A DNA stretch of 32,524 bases, from the NCBI RefSeq assembly GCF_011297335.1, contig NZ_JAAOTJ010000039.1, positions 1-32,524 of the forward strand, written 5' to 3'. The position numbers and the translations under genes were made by a program. Below are positions 7,319 through 14,866 of this stretch, piece after piece. Under the pieces are notes generated by a model that saw nothing but the letters and a program-made list of their open reading frames with translations, was not told the DNA's origin and did no database searches. Source of the stretch: Catellatospora methionotrophica. Lineage in GTDB: Bacteria > Actinomycetota > Actinomycetes > Mycobacteriales > Micromonosporaceae. Every line of letters starts with the position of its first letter. The stretch's first letter is position 1.

Positions 7319-8850
7319 GCACGCTTTCCCTGGCCGCCGTCCTGGCCGAGGCCGCGCGCCGCCATCCCGCCAAGACCGCCGTGGTCGACGCGTTCGGCCG
7401 CGAGACCTACGCCGACCTGTGGCGGCAGGCGCTCGCGTACGCCGCGGGCCTGCGCGAGCTGGGCGTCCAGCCCGGTGACGCCGTCGCGCTGGTCGCGCCG
7501 AACGTGACCGACTTTCCGCGCGCCTACTACGGCATCCTCGCCGCGGGCGGCGTCGTCGTGCCGGTGCACCTGCTGCTCACCCCGTCCGAGGCGGCGTACG
7601 TGCTGCGCGACAGTGGGGCGAAGCTGGTCGTCTGCCACAGCGGCCTGCTGGCCCTCGGCGCGCCCGCCGCCGCCGAGGCCGGGGTGCCGGTCGTCAGCGT
7701 CGGCCCGCGCCCCGACGAAGGCGGCCCCGAGCGGCTGGAGCAGGTCAGCGCCCGGGTCGCGGCGCTGCGCTCGTACGAGAGCCGCCGCCCCGACGACCCG
7801 GCCGTGATCTTCTACACCAGCGGGACCACCGGCAAACCCAAGGGCGCCGTGCTGACCCACTTCAACCTGGTCATGAACGCGACCGTCAACACGTTCGACG
7901 CCAACGACGCCAAGCAGTCCGACGTCGTGCTGGGCTGCCTGCCGCTGTTCCACACGTTCGGGCAGACCGTCGGCATGAACGGCGCGTTCCGCATCGGCGC
8001 GACCCTGGTCCTGCTCGCCCGGTTCACCGGCGAGGCCGCGCTCGACCTGATGGTGCGGGAGAAGGTCGACGTCTTCCACGGCGTGCCCACCATGTACATC
8101 GGCCTGCTGGAGGCCGCCGCGGGCCGTGCCGAACTGCCGCAGTTGCGGATCTGCATCTCCGGTGGGGCGTCGCTGCCGGTCGCGGTGCTCGAACGCTTCA
8201 ACGCCGCGTTCGGGACCACGGTCTACGAGGGTTACGGCCTGTCGGAGACCTCGCCGAGCGCGACGACCAACCAGCCGCACTTCGGCGTACGCGCCGGGAC
8301 CGTCGGGCACGCCCTGTGGGGTGTCGAGGTCGAGATCGCCCGCGCCGAACTCGACGAGCGCATCGAACTGCTCGGCCCCGGCGAACTCGGCGAGATCGTG
8401 ATCCGCGGGCACAACGTGTTCGCCGGCTACCTCGGCAACCCGGACGCGACCGAGCAGGCCCTGGTCGACGGCTGGTTCCGCACCGGCGACCTGGGCACCA
8501 AGGACGCCGAGGGCTTCGTGTCGATCGTGGACCGCAAGAAGGACATCGTCATCCGCGGCGGCTTCAACGTGTACCCGCGTGAGGTCGAGGAGGTCCTGGC
8601 CCGCCACCCGTCCATCGAGCTGGTCTCCGTCATCGGCGTGCCCGACGACGTGCACGGCGAGGAGATCTGCGCCGTCGTCGTGCTGCGCCCCGGCACCGAC
8701 CCGGTCGACGAGGCCGCCCTCATCACCTGGTCCCGCGACCAGCTCGGCAAGCACAAGTACCCCCGGCAGGTCCGCTTCCTGCCCGAGCTCCCGATGGGTC
8801 CCAGCCACAAGATCCTCAAGCGCGAACTCCGCCGTATGCTCACCGACTGA
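7315..8850 (+). CDS. Acyl-CoA synthetase (AMP-forming, FadD-like)
   Basis: 511 aa, ANL superfamily. It activates a carboxylic acid to its CoA ester through an acyl-AMP, so it would feed the acyl-CoA dehydrogenases encoded upstream. P-loop YTSGTTGKPKG at residues 167-177, then YGLSETSP, GWFRTGDLG, the hinge DRKKDIVIRGGFNVYPREVE, and PMGPSHKILKREL with catalytic K499. GTG 7315 follows a perfect AAGGAGG and overlaps the MaoC-like stop (GTGA). The longer open frame starting at 6934 is a shadow of the upstream gene. Last gene of the rightward run. Confidence 0.95.
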   Translation: MSTLSLAAVLAEAARRHPAKTAVVDAFGRETYADLWRQALAYAAGLRELGVQPGDAVALVAPNVTDFPRAYYGILAAGGVVVPVHLLLTPSEAAYVLRDSGAKLVVCHSGLLALGAPAAAEAGVPVVSVGPRPDEGGPERLEQVSARVAALRSYESRRPDDPAVIFYTSGTTGKPKGAVLTHFNLVMNATVNTFDANDAKQSDVVLGCLPLFHTFGQTVGMNGAFRIGATLVLLARFTGEAALDLMVREKVDVFHGVPTMYIGLLEAAAGRAELPQLRICISGGASLPVAVLERFNAAFGTTVYEGYGLSETSPSATTNQPHFGVRAGTVGHALWGVEVEIARAELDERIELLGPGELGEIVIRGHNVFAGYLGNPDATEQALVDGWFRTGDLGTKDAEGFVSIVDRKKDIVIRGGFNVYPREVEEVLARHPSIELVSVIGVPDDVHGEEICAVVVLRPGTDPVDEAALITWSRDQLGKHKYPRQVRFLPELPMGPSHKILKRELRRMLTD

Positions 8851-8860
8851 CCCGGACGAA

Positions 8861-8906
8861 GGAAGGGCACCTTCTTCACGCTGTGCGTAGAAGAAGGTGC
8901 CCTTCC
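8861..8906. repeat. Family-2 palindrome, copy 2
   Basis: Perfect 17-bp arms (GGAAGGGCACCTTCTTC at 8861-8877, complement at 8890-8906) around a 12-nt loop, followed by TAAC. The reverse strand reads GTTAGGAAGGGCACC, the common end of this family. It lies just after the acyl-CoA synthetase stop and could end that operon's transcript. Confidence 0.9.
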
Positions 8907-8926
8907 TAACTTCTCCCGCAGGCTTT

Positions 8927-8954
8927 CCAACCCGTGCGCGGGCAGTCGCCGTGT
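8927..8954 (+). promoter_or_regulatory. Candidate ECF-type promoter of the SigE-family sigma gene
   Basis: CCAACC (8927-8932), then 17 nt, then CGTGT (8950-8954). An AAC-containing -35 with a CGT-type -10 is the usual pattern for ECF sigma factors, so self-activation is plausible. No housekeeping-type hexamers are evident here. Confidence 0.4.
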
Positions 8955-8996
8955 AGGTGGGGCGGAAGGTCGGGAAGACGAACGGGGAGGTGTCAT

Positions 8997-9524
8997 GTGG
9001 CGGACGACGACGGGTTCCGCGAGTTCGTGCACGCGCGGTTGAGCAGGCTGTCGCGGATCGCTTACCTGCTCACCGGCGACCATCACGCGGCCGAGGACCT
9101 GCTGCAGAACGCGCTGGTCAAGCTGGCGGCACGATGGTCGAAGGTGTCGGCGGGCGGGGCGCCGGACGCGTACCTGCGCAAGATCCTCTACCACGAGCAC
9201 GTGTCTGCCTGGCGGCGCAACCGCCACCTGCGTGCCGAGTGGAGCACCGCCGAACCGCCGGAAGGCGGCGGAGGCCGCGACCTGGCCGCCGACACGGTCC
9301 GCCGCCTGCTGCTGGAACAGGCCCTTGGCAAACTCACCCGCAAACAACGCGCGGTCATCGTGCTGCGCTTCTTCGAGGACCTGTCCGAGGCCGACGCGGC
9401 CGCGGCGCTCGGCGTCACCGTGGGCACGGTCAAGAGCCAGACGTCGTACGCCCTGCAGCGGCTGCGCGACCTGGCACCCGAACTGCACGTGCTGGTCAGG
9501 GAGCCGAAGGAGGCCTGGGCATGA
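8997..9524 (+). CDS. ECF RNA polymerase sigma factor, SigE family
   Basis: 175 aa. Region 2 covers about residues 5-75 (RIAYLLTGDHHAAEDLLQNALVKLAARW), region 4 about 110-165 (LTRKQRAVIVLRFFEDLSEADAAAALGVTVGTVKSQTSYALQRL). The GTG at 8997 is in frame and preceded by GGGGAGG at 6-nt spacing; the ATG at 8995 is out of frame. The stop overlaps the next gene's start (ATGA). This arrangement, a SigE-type sigma followed by a one-pass membrane protein, recurs in Micromonosporaceae. Confidence 0.93.
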   Translation: MADDDGFREFVHARLSRLSRIAYLLTGDHHAAEDLLQNALVKLAARWSKVSAGGAPDAYLRKILYHEHVSAWRRNRHLRAEWSTAEPPEGGGGRDLAADTVRRLLLEQALGKLTRKQRAVIVLRFFEDLSEADAAAALGVTVGTVKSQTSYALQRLRDLAPELHVLVREPKEAWA

Positions 9525-10717
9525 GCGACCTGAACGAACTGCTCGCCGACATCGGCGACCGCGCCCGGACGTACGACGTCACCGAACGGGCACTGGCAGG
9601 GGGAAAGCGGCGGCGCACCCGGCGGCACGCGACCCTCGCCGGCGCGACCGGGGCGCTCGCGGTCGCGGCGCTGCTGGCGGCGGTCAGCGTGCCCTTCGGC
9701 CGTCCCGCACCCGAACCGGCGGTCGTGGTGTCACCGTCCCCGACCGCCTGCACCGTGGCCGAGCTGCCCACACCCGACGGCGTCCGGCCGGGCAGCTTCA
9801 CCGGACTGGCCGGTGACCCGACCGGGCGCATCCTGGCCGCACGCGGCGAGGCAGCCACGGGCGCCATCGTGGCGATCTGGATCGACGGGCGTCCCAGCAC
9901 GGTGTTCGCGGTGCCCGACACGGTCGACTTCGTCGCCGCGGTGAGTTCCACCGGCACCCTGGTGCTGTCCGGAAGGCAGGTGAAGGACACCCCCGGCGAG
10001 GTCCAGTACACCGGGATGGCCTGGGTGTACGAAGGCGGCACGCTGACCCGGCTCAAGGGGCAGGACGTGCTCGGTGCCGGGATCAACGCGGCTGGCGCGG
10101 TCGTCGGCCTGCTGGGCTGGTCGCCTGTGGTCTGGCAGGACGCGGCGGCCGAACCGGTCCGGCTACCGGTGCCCGGGGGGCTGCGAACCGGCCACCCGAT
10201 GGCGATCGCCGACGACGGATCGGTCGTGGCCCCGATCTTCCAGGACGGCAGCGCCAGGCTGCACCTATGGCCGCCGGGCGGCTCGCCCCGCCCGCTCGTC
10301 CTGCCCGCCGCCGTCGACGGCGTACCGGTGTTCGACTCCGCCGTCGACACGATCGCCGACGGCTGGATCTCCGGCACGTTCCTCACCCGTGCCGGCGGCA
10401 CGTCGTACCGGTACGCGGCACGCTGGAAACCCGACACCGGCACGATCGAATGGTCGGCCGGCCCCGGCCGGGCCACGGTGACCAACCCGCAGGGCTGGGC
10501 GGTCCACCAGGCCACAGGCGGGCTGGTGTTGGCGCGCGAGGATGTCACGGTCGATGTGCCAGGACTGCCCGGCTACCCGCTCACGGCCCAGCCCTACGCC
10601 GGCGACTGGCCACGGGTGACCGTGCTCAGCCCCGACGGGCGCACGTTGGCCGGACTTCAGTTCACCCTGGCCGGTGGCACCCCGACACGCCATGTGCTGA
10701 GCTGGACCTGCCGGTGA
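9521..10717 (+). CDS. Membrane-anchored extracellular protein coupled to the sigma factor, function unknown
   Basis: 398 aa. Residues 1-37 are cytoplasmic and end in a basic stretch (KRRRTRRH), one membrane helix spans about 38-58, and the rest is exported. The outer part has repeated sheet-like blades (for example GAGINAAGAVVG followed by WSPVVWQD, and PMAIADDGSVVAP), suggesting a beta-propeller of the HAF-repeat kind; that is inference. Translational coupling to the sigma gene suggests it senses something outside and holds or releases the sigma factor. However, no zinc anti-sigma motif (HxxxCxxC) is present in the short cytoplasmic part. Confidence 0.7.
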   Translation: MSDLNELLADIGDRARTYDVTERALAGGKRRRTRRHATLAGATGALAVAALLAAVSVPFGRPAPEPAVVVSPSPTACTVAELPTPDGVRPGSFTGLAGDPTGRILAARGEAATGAIVAIWIDGRPSTVFAVPDTVDFVAAVSSTGTLVLSGRQVKDTPGEVQYTGMAWVYEGGTLTRLKGQDVLGAGINAAGAVVGLLGWSPVVWQDAAAEPVRLPVPGGLRTGHPMAIADDGSVVAPIFQDGSARLHLWPPGGSPRPLVLPAAVDGVPVFDSAVDTIADGWISGTFLTRAGGTSYRYAARWKPDTGTIEWSAGPGRATVTNPQGWAVHQATGGLVLAREDVTVDVPGLPGYPLTAQPYAGDWPRVTVLSPDGRTLAGLQFTLAGGTPTRHVLSWTCR

Positions 10718-10720
10718 CCG

Positions 10721-10759
10721 GCCGCGGGCCGGGCACGGACCACGTGCCCGGCCCGCGGC
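10721..10759 (+). terminator. GC-rich hairpin terminator
   Basis: Perfect 17-bp arms (GCCGCGGGCCGGGCACG and complement) around a 5-nt loop, starting 3 nt after the stop of the membrane protein gene. It has no T-run, as is common in actinomycetes. It is directly followed by TTGACA (10760-10765), a full -35 consensus that may serve the next gene. Confidence 0.75.
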
Positions 10760-10795
10760 TTGACACCGGTCGCGGCCGCGTGATGCGGTCGGGGG

Positions 10796-11485
10796 ATGCA
10801 ACGGCTGGTGCTCTGGGACATCGACCGCACGCTGATCGACGGCGGCAAGGTCGGCCGGGACGTGTTCGTCGCCGCGTACCTGGCGGTGGTGGGCAGCGAG
10901 CCGCCGCGCCTGCCGGAGTTCGGCGGGCGTACCGACCACTGGCTGTTCACGACGGCGCTGGAGTGGCACGGCCGTGAGGCGGACGCGGACATCCGGGCCG
11001 CGTTCTTCGCCCACCTCGCCGAGCACACCCGGGCGTCTCGGCCGCAGCTGGTGGCCCGTGGTGCGGCGCTGACCGGCGCGGCGCAGGCGCTGGCCGCGCT
11101 CGCCGGGCAGACCGGGGTCGTGCAGTCCGTGGTCACCGGCAACATCCGGGAGGCCGCGTACGAGAAGCTGTCCGCGTTCGACCTGCTCGGGCAGATCGAC
11201 CTGGAGGTCGGCGGCTACGGCTGCGACGACGGCGTGCGTTCGGTGCTGGTGCGGCTGGCCCACGAGCGCGCGCAGGCCAAATACGCGGCGACGGTGCCCG
11301 CCAGGCAGGTCGTCGTCATCGGCGACACCCCGCACGACATCGAGGCGGCCAGGGCCAACGGTGCGCTCGCCATCGGCGTGGCGACCGGCTCCTGCACCTT
11401 CGACGAGCTGGTCGAAGCGGGCGCGGACGTGGTGCTGCCATCGCTGGCCGACACCGCGGCGGTGCTGCGCGCGGCGCTGGGCTGA
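10796..11485 (+). CDS. HAD-superfamily hydrolase (phosphatase)
   Basis: 229 aa. Motif I WDIDRT supplies the nucleophile D8 and acid D10. VVTGN carries the motif II threonine, AQAKYA a possible motif III lysine, and VVVIGDTPHDIEAA is motif IV. An inserted helical cap lies between motifs I and II, as in phosphoglycolate phosphatase-type enzymes. The substrate is unknown. The ATG at 10796 directly follows GGGGG, too close for a ribosome site, so leaderless initiation is possible. The upstream TTGACA at 10760-10765 fits such a promoter, but the matching -10 is weak. Confidence 0.88.
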   Translation: MQRLVLWDIDRTLIDGGKVGRDVFVAAYLAVVGSEPPRLPEFGGRTDHWLFTTALEWHGREADADIRAAFFAHLAEHTRASRPQLVARGAALTGAAQALAALAGQTGVVQSVVTGNIREAAYEKLSAFDLLGQIDLEVGGYGCDDGVRSVLVRLAHERAQAKYAATVPARQVVVIGDTPHDIEAARANGALAIGVATGSCTFDELVEAGADVVLPSLADTAAVLRAALG

Positions 11486-11546
11486 GCGGGCCCGTCGGCC
11501 GCTTATCGGTTCGACAGGCACCGGCCCGGCCAGCATGATCGCAGGC

Positions 11547-12053
11547 ATGACGCGAACCGACGTGCCCGCCACCTGGGACGAACGAGCCACCCTGACCACC
11601 TTCCTCGACTACACCCGCGCGACCGTGCGCGCCAAGTGCGAGGGCGTCACCGACGAGGACGCGCGCCGGGCCCCGCTGCCGGACTCCCCGCTGATGACCG
11701 TGAAGGGCCTGGTCAGTCACGTGCGCTGGGTCGAGTACTCCTGGTTCCAGGTGGTCCTGCTGGGCGAAGAGGACGCCGGGCCGTGGACGAAGGAGGACCC
11801 GGACCGCGAGTTCACCTACGCCCTGGACACCCCGATCGAGCAGCTGCTCGACGAGTACGACGCGCAGAGCGCCCGCTACCGCGAGCTGGTCGCCTCGCTG
11901 GACCTGGACACCCTCGCCCAGCGCAACCTGGGCCGGGCCGGGCGGCCCGCGACGCTGCGCTGGATCCTGTTCCACCTCGTCGAGGAGATCGCCCGGCACA
12001 ACGGCCACCTCGACGTGGTCCGCGAACTCGTCGACGGCACCAAGGGCGACTGA
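11547..12053 (+). CDS. DinB-family (DUF664) protein
   Basis: 168 aa four-helix protein. H58 (LVSHVRWVEYSWF) and H151/H154 (EEIARHNGHLDVVRE) sit where DinB/DUF664 proteins hold their metal-binding histidines. In actinomycetes some relatives are thiol-dependent S-transferases, which is family knowledge only; nothing nearby indicates a substrate. I chose ATG 11547 (MTRTDVPATW). ATG 11535 adds four residues and neither has a clear ribosome site. The open frame extends far upstream only by overlapping the HAD gene. Confidence 0.85.
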   Translation: MTRTDVPATWDERATLTTFLDYTRATVRAKCEGVTDEDARRAPLPDSPLMTVKGLVSHVRWVEYSWFQVVLLGEEDAGPWTKEDPDREFTYALDTPIEQLLDEYDAQSARYRELVASLDLDTLAQRNLGRAGRPATLRWILFHLVEEIARHNGHLDVVRELVDGTKGD

Positions 12054-12118
12054 GCTGCCCGTTCGCCGGATGGCAGGCACGTGGCGCGCGTAGCGTGAAA
12101 CCCGTCGGGGGGAGCGTC

Positions 12119-12907
12119 ATGGATCTGCACCTGGGCGGCAAGGTCGCAGTGGTCACCGGGGCCAGCAAGGGCATCGGTCTGGCCGTGGTGAAAGCGCTGG
12201 TCGCGGAGGGCGCGAGCGTCGTGGCGGCAGCGCGCGACACGGCGGGTGAGCTCGCCGAGATCGCCGCTGGCGGTCAGGTGCGCACCGTGTCGGTCGACCT
12301 GACCGACCCGGCCGGAGCGCAGCACCTGATCGACGAGGCGGTGGGTGCGCACGGCGGGCTGGACGTCCTCGTCAACAACGTGGGCGCGGTGAAGGCCCGG
12401 CTGGGCGGGTTCGTCTCGGTCACCGACGAGGACTGGCTCTGGGCGCTGAGCGTCAATCTGCTCTCCGCAGTCCGGACGACCCGGGCCGCGCTGCCGCACC
12501 TGCTGGCCCGGGGCAAGGGCAGCATCGTGACGGTGAGCTCGATCAACGCGTTCCTGCCCGATCCGACGATCATCGACTACACCGCCTCGAAGGCGGCGCT
12601 GACGAACTTCTCCAAGGCGCTGTCCAAGGAGGTCGGGCCGAAGGGCATCCGGGTGAACACGGTCAGCCCCGGCCCGGTGCGCACCCCGATGTGGACGGGC
12701 GTGGACGGCGTGGCCAAGTCGTTCGGCGTGGCCAGCGGGGTGTCGGCGGAGGAGGTGGCCAAGCAGGTCGCCGCACAGGCGGTGACCGGCCGGTTCACCG
12801 AGGCCGAGGAGGTCGCCGACCTGGTGGTGCTGCTGGCCGGCGCGCGCGCGGGCAACGTCACCGGGGCGGACTTCGTCATCGACGGCGGGCTCATCGCCAC
12901 GCTGTGA
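12119..12907 (+). CDS. Short-chain dehydrogenase/reductase
   Basis: 262 aa. Nucleotide-binding TGASKGIG (13-20), NNVG in place of NNAG (86-89), catalytic S140 or S141, Y154 and K158 (YTASK), and C-terminal GNVTGADFVIDGG. ATG 12119 follows GGGGGGAG, and TAGCGT (12091-12096) is a plausible -10. It is a single-gene unit whose role cannot be judged from its neighbours. It is not closely similar to the SDR in the acyl-CoA operon. Confidence 0.92.
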   Translation: MDLHLGGKVAVVTGASKGIGLAVVKALVAEGASVVAAARDTAGELAEIAAGGQVRTVSVDLTDPAGAQHLIDEAVGAHGGLDVLVNNVGAVKARLGGFVSVTDEDWLWALSVNLLSAVRTTRAALPHLLARGKGSIVTVSSINAFLPDPTIIDYTASKAALTNFSKALSKEVGPKGIRVNTVSPGPVRTPMWTGVDGVAKSFGVASGVSAEEVAKQVAAQAVTGRFTEAEEVADLVVLLAGARAGNVTGADFVIDGGLIATL

Positions 12908-12930
12908 ACCCGATCGGGTGATCGATGTTT

Positions 12931-12963
12931 GGCGTACGGGGGTTCCGGGAACCCCCGTGCGCC
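12931..12963. terminator. Two-way hairpin terminator
   Basis: Fifteen-bp arms (12931-12945 and 12949-12963), with one G-T pair, closing a 3-nt loop: GGCGTACGGGGGTTC and its partner. It sits between the ends of two convergent genes. Confidence 0.75.
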
Positions 12964-13030
12964 GCGCGGTCGTTCGTCATCGGAGGGGCGGGCGCACCCC
13001 GGGACGAGTGGCCGCGGACGGCCGTCGCCC

Positions 13031-13080
13031 GCCGGCGGCTCGGTCGATGCGGTCGCACCCCGGATCGACCGCCCGCCGGC
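13031..13080. terminator. Imperfect long hairpin downstream of the FAD monooxygenase
   Basis: GCCGGCGG-CT-CGGTCGAT (13031-13048) pairs with ATCGACCG-C-CCGCCGGC (13064-13080), leaving a small internal bulge and a 15-nt loop. It lies 10 nt beyond the end of the leftward gene and probably ends its transcript. Confidence 0.5.
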
Positions 13081-13090
13081 GGGCTGCCGC

Positions 13091-14485
13091 TCAACCGGCC
13101 GGTTCGACCCGCGACACCGGGGACGGCTGCGCGAGCGGCGCGGTGCGGGTCCTGCCCGCCCGGCCGGACCACAGCACGCGAGCGAGCACGCCGGGGGAGA
13201 ACAGCCGCTGCGGCGGGGACATCAGGTTCGCCACGGCCAGGAACGCGAGGCCGACCTCGGGGTGCCGGGCGGCGGCGCGGTGCAGCCGGGCGACGTACCC
13301 GTTGAGGAAATCGACCTTGCGGGTACGGACGCCCTCGACCTCGGGGTAGCGCAGGTCCGCGCCGACCGCGATGTCCCACGGCACGTCGATGACCTTCGAG
13401 GCGGCCGCGTAGAAGCGCTTCGGCAGGCCGTCACGGCCCGCGCGCAGGCTGTCGCGCAGCACGATCGCCTCGGCCGCGGCGACCGTCATGCCCTGGCCGT
13501 ACGCCGGGTTGAAGCTGCACACCGCGTCGGCGAAGGAGATCAGGCCCTCGGGCAGCCGGGTCAGGTGCTCGTAGCGGCGGCGCACGCTGACCGGCAGCCG
13601 CAGGCGCACCGGCGGGCCGGCCGGCTCACACGTGCTGAGCAGCTGGTACAGCTCGTTGCCGGGCAGCCGGCGGGCGAACTCCGCATAGGCGTCCGGGTCG
13701 GACGGCAGCGCGCCGCCCGCGCCGACGCCGATCAGCGTCAGCATCCAGCGGTCGCCCTCGACCGGCACGACCACGCCGCCGATCGGCAGCTCCGGCGACG
13801 GGCTGACGACGGCCCCGGTGAACCCGAGCTGTCCCGGCGTACGCCGGTAGGCGCGCGAGATGTAGACCGTCCTGGAGTCCACGTGCTCCTCGGCGGGCTT
13901 GTCGTAGCCCAGCTCGGCCAGCCAGGACGGGCCGCGGTTGCCGCGCCCGGTCGCGTCGACGACCAGGTCGGCCTCCAGGCGCAGTTCGGTGTCGCCGCCG
14001 GTGGGCAGCACCCGCGCGCCGACGACCCGGGTGCGGTCGTCGTTCGCGATCAGGCCGACGGCCTCGTGGCGGGGCAGCAGCTGCACGCCGGGCAGCGCGG
14101 TGACGCGGCGGCGCACGTACGCCTCCAGGCCGTTGCGGGTCACGCCCAGCCCGGCCAGGCCGGTGTGCGCGGTGGCCAGCCGCTGTCCGTCGTTGATCCA
14201 GACGACGTCGCCCTGGACGTCGATGGGCACCGCGCCGGCCGTGGCCATGTCCATGGCGAAGTCGGGGAACAGCTCCTCGAGAACCTGGCGGCCACGGGCG
14301 AGCAGGCCGTGCGTGTGGTCGCCCTGCGGTACGCCCTTGCGGCCGGTGACGCCGTCGGTGGGCAGCGTGTCGCGGTCGAAGATGGTGACCTTCGCGTACG
14401 ACTCGCTCAGCACACGTGCGGCGAGTAGGCCGCCGATGCTGGCGCCGAGCACGATCGCGTGCCCGGACTTTTCCTTGGCAGACAA
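13091..14485 (-). CDS. FAD-dependent monooxygenase/epoxidase-like protein
   Basis: 464 aa. The N-terminal dinucleotide fold is IVLGASIGGLLAA (GxSxGG at 14-19) with the acidic residue at the end of strand 2 (TIFDRD). RKGVPQGDHTHGLLARG and a C-terminal SFNPAYGQGM FAD motif match the p-hydroxybenzoate-hydroxylase-like group that includes the polyether epoxidase LasC type. No C-terminal membrane anchor is visible. The start is a TTG at 14483-14485 after GGAG, in good frame with the Rossmann motif. Substrate unknown; no biosynthetic cluster surrounds it. Confidence 0.85.
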   Translation of the reverse strand: MSAKEKSGHAIVLGASIGGLLAARVLSESYAKVTIFDRDTLPTDGVTGRKGVPQGDHTHGLLARGRQVLEELFPDFAMDMATAGAVPIDVQGDVVWINDGQRLATAHTGLAGLGVTRNGLEAYVRRRVTALPGVQLLPRHEAVGLIANDDRTRVVGARVLPTGGDTELRLEADLVVDATGRGNRGPSWLAELGYDKPAEEHVDSRTVYISRAYRRTPGQLGFTGAVVSPSPELPIGGVVVPVEGDRWMLTLIGVGAGGALPSDPDAYAEFARRLPGNELYQLLSTCEPAGPPVRLRLPVSVRRRYEHLTRLPEGLISFADAVCSFNPAYGQGMTVAAAEAIVLRDSLRAGRDGLPKRFYAAASKVIDVPWDIAVGADLRYPEVEGVRTRKVDFLNGYVARLHRAAARHPEVGLAFLAVANLMSPPQRLFSPGVLARVLWSGRAGRTRTAPLAQPSPVSRVEPAG

Positions 14486-14777
14486 GGTTTTCTCCGTCTC
14501 GGTGTGGGGTGTTCACACACCGTAAGAAGCGGTGACGCAATCATGAAAACGAATATCCGGTCTGGTTGATGACACTGTGTGCCCGCTCACGCGCTCTGTG
14601 TCGGTCCTGTCCGGACCCCGACGCCGCGCGCCTGGAAGAATCTTTGAAAGATTTTTCAGTATCCCGACCACCGTCGCCCACTCCGGCGTGCGCCGACGCG
14701 AGTAGCCGAAGATCAACGGTGCAAACAGAACCCGTCACAGCCCTGATTTGTACGGTAAATCCGGCGCATCGATGCCC
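14486..14777. other. Divergent intergenic region, FAD gene / amylase
   Basis: The full gap between the two start codons is about 380 bp. This part holds the leftward promoter zone of the FAD gene (possible -10 TACGGT on the minus strand near 14520) and an AT-rich palindrome at 14635-14657. I see no convincing coding frame: the short open frames here have no ribosome sites and atypical codon use. A/T content is visibly higher than in the surrounding genes. Confidence 0.6.
14635..14657. promoter_or_regulatory. AT-rich palindrome of unknown role
   Basis: GAAGAATCTTT-G-AAAGATTTTTC: 11-bp arms with one G-T pair around a single G. The inner 15 bases form a perfect palindrome. It could be an operator or a small intrinsic terminator. 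It stands out in DNA of this base composition. Confidence 0.5.
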
Positions 14778-14806
14778 TTCACGCCGTGTCAACGCGGGGC
14801 TAACAT
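14778..14806 (+). promoter_or_regulatory. Promoter of the alpha-amylase gene
   Basis: TTCACG (14778-14783, four of six consensus), 17-nt spacer, TAACAT (14801-14806). Predicted start of transcription is about 14812-14814, right at the palindrome CTTGCGCAAG. Confidence 0.6.
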
Positions 14807-14810
14807 CCTT

Positions 14811-14830
14811 GAAACTTGCGCAAGAGTTTC
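14811..14830 (+). promoter_or_regulatory. Candidate LacI-type (maltose regulator-like) operator
   Basis: GAAACTTGCGCAAGAGTTTC contains the perfect 10-bp palindrome CTTGCGCAAG (14815-14824) with a central CG, as is usual for LacI-family repressors. It overlaps the expected transcription start of a starch-degrading gene. TTGC/GCAA-type sites are known for maltose regulators of actinomycetes. No such regulator gene lies in the window. Confidence 0.5.
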
Positions 14831-14866
14831 CATCCCCTCGCCCCTCCCCGAACCAGGAGGAGACTC

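Noticed and set aside
8995..8997. ATG start for the SigE-type sigma factor
   Set aside because: It is out of frame with the sigma reading frame; the GTG at 8997 is in frame and correctly spaced from GGGGAGG.
13091..14485. Biosynthetic gene cluster around the FAD monooxygenase
   Set aside because: Neighbouring genes are a lone SDR and an amylase; no synthase, carrier protein or tailoring set is present.
14811..14829. AAACT-N8-AGTTT at the amylase promoter as a third site of the TetR regulator
   Set aside because: The spacing is 8 instead of 9, and the inner bases form a different palindrome (CTTGCGCAAG) that fits a LacI-type repressor better. The resemblance is probably chance.
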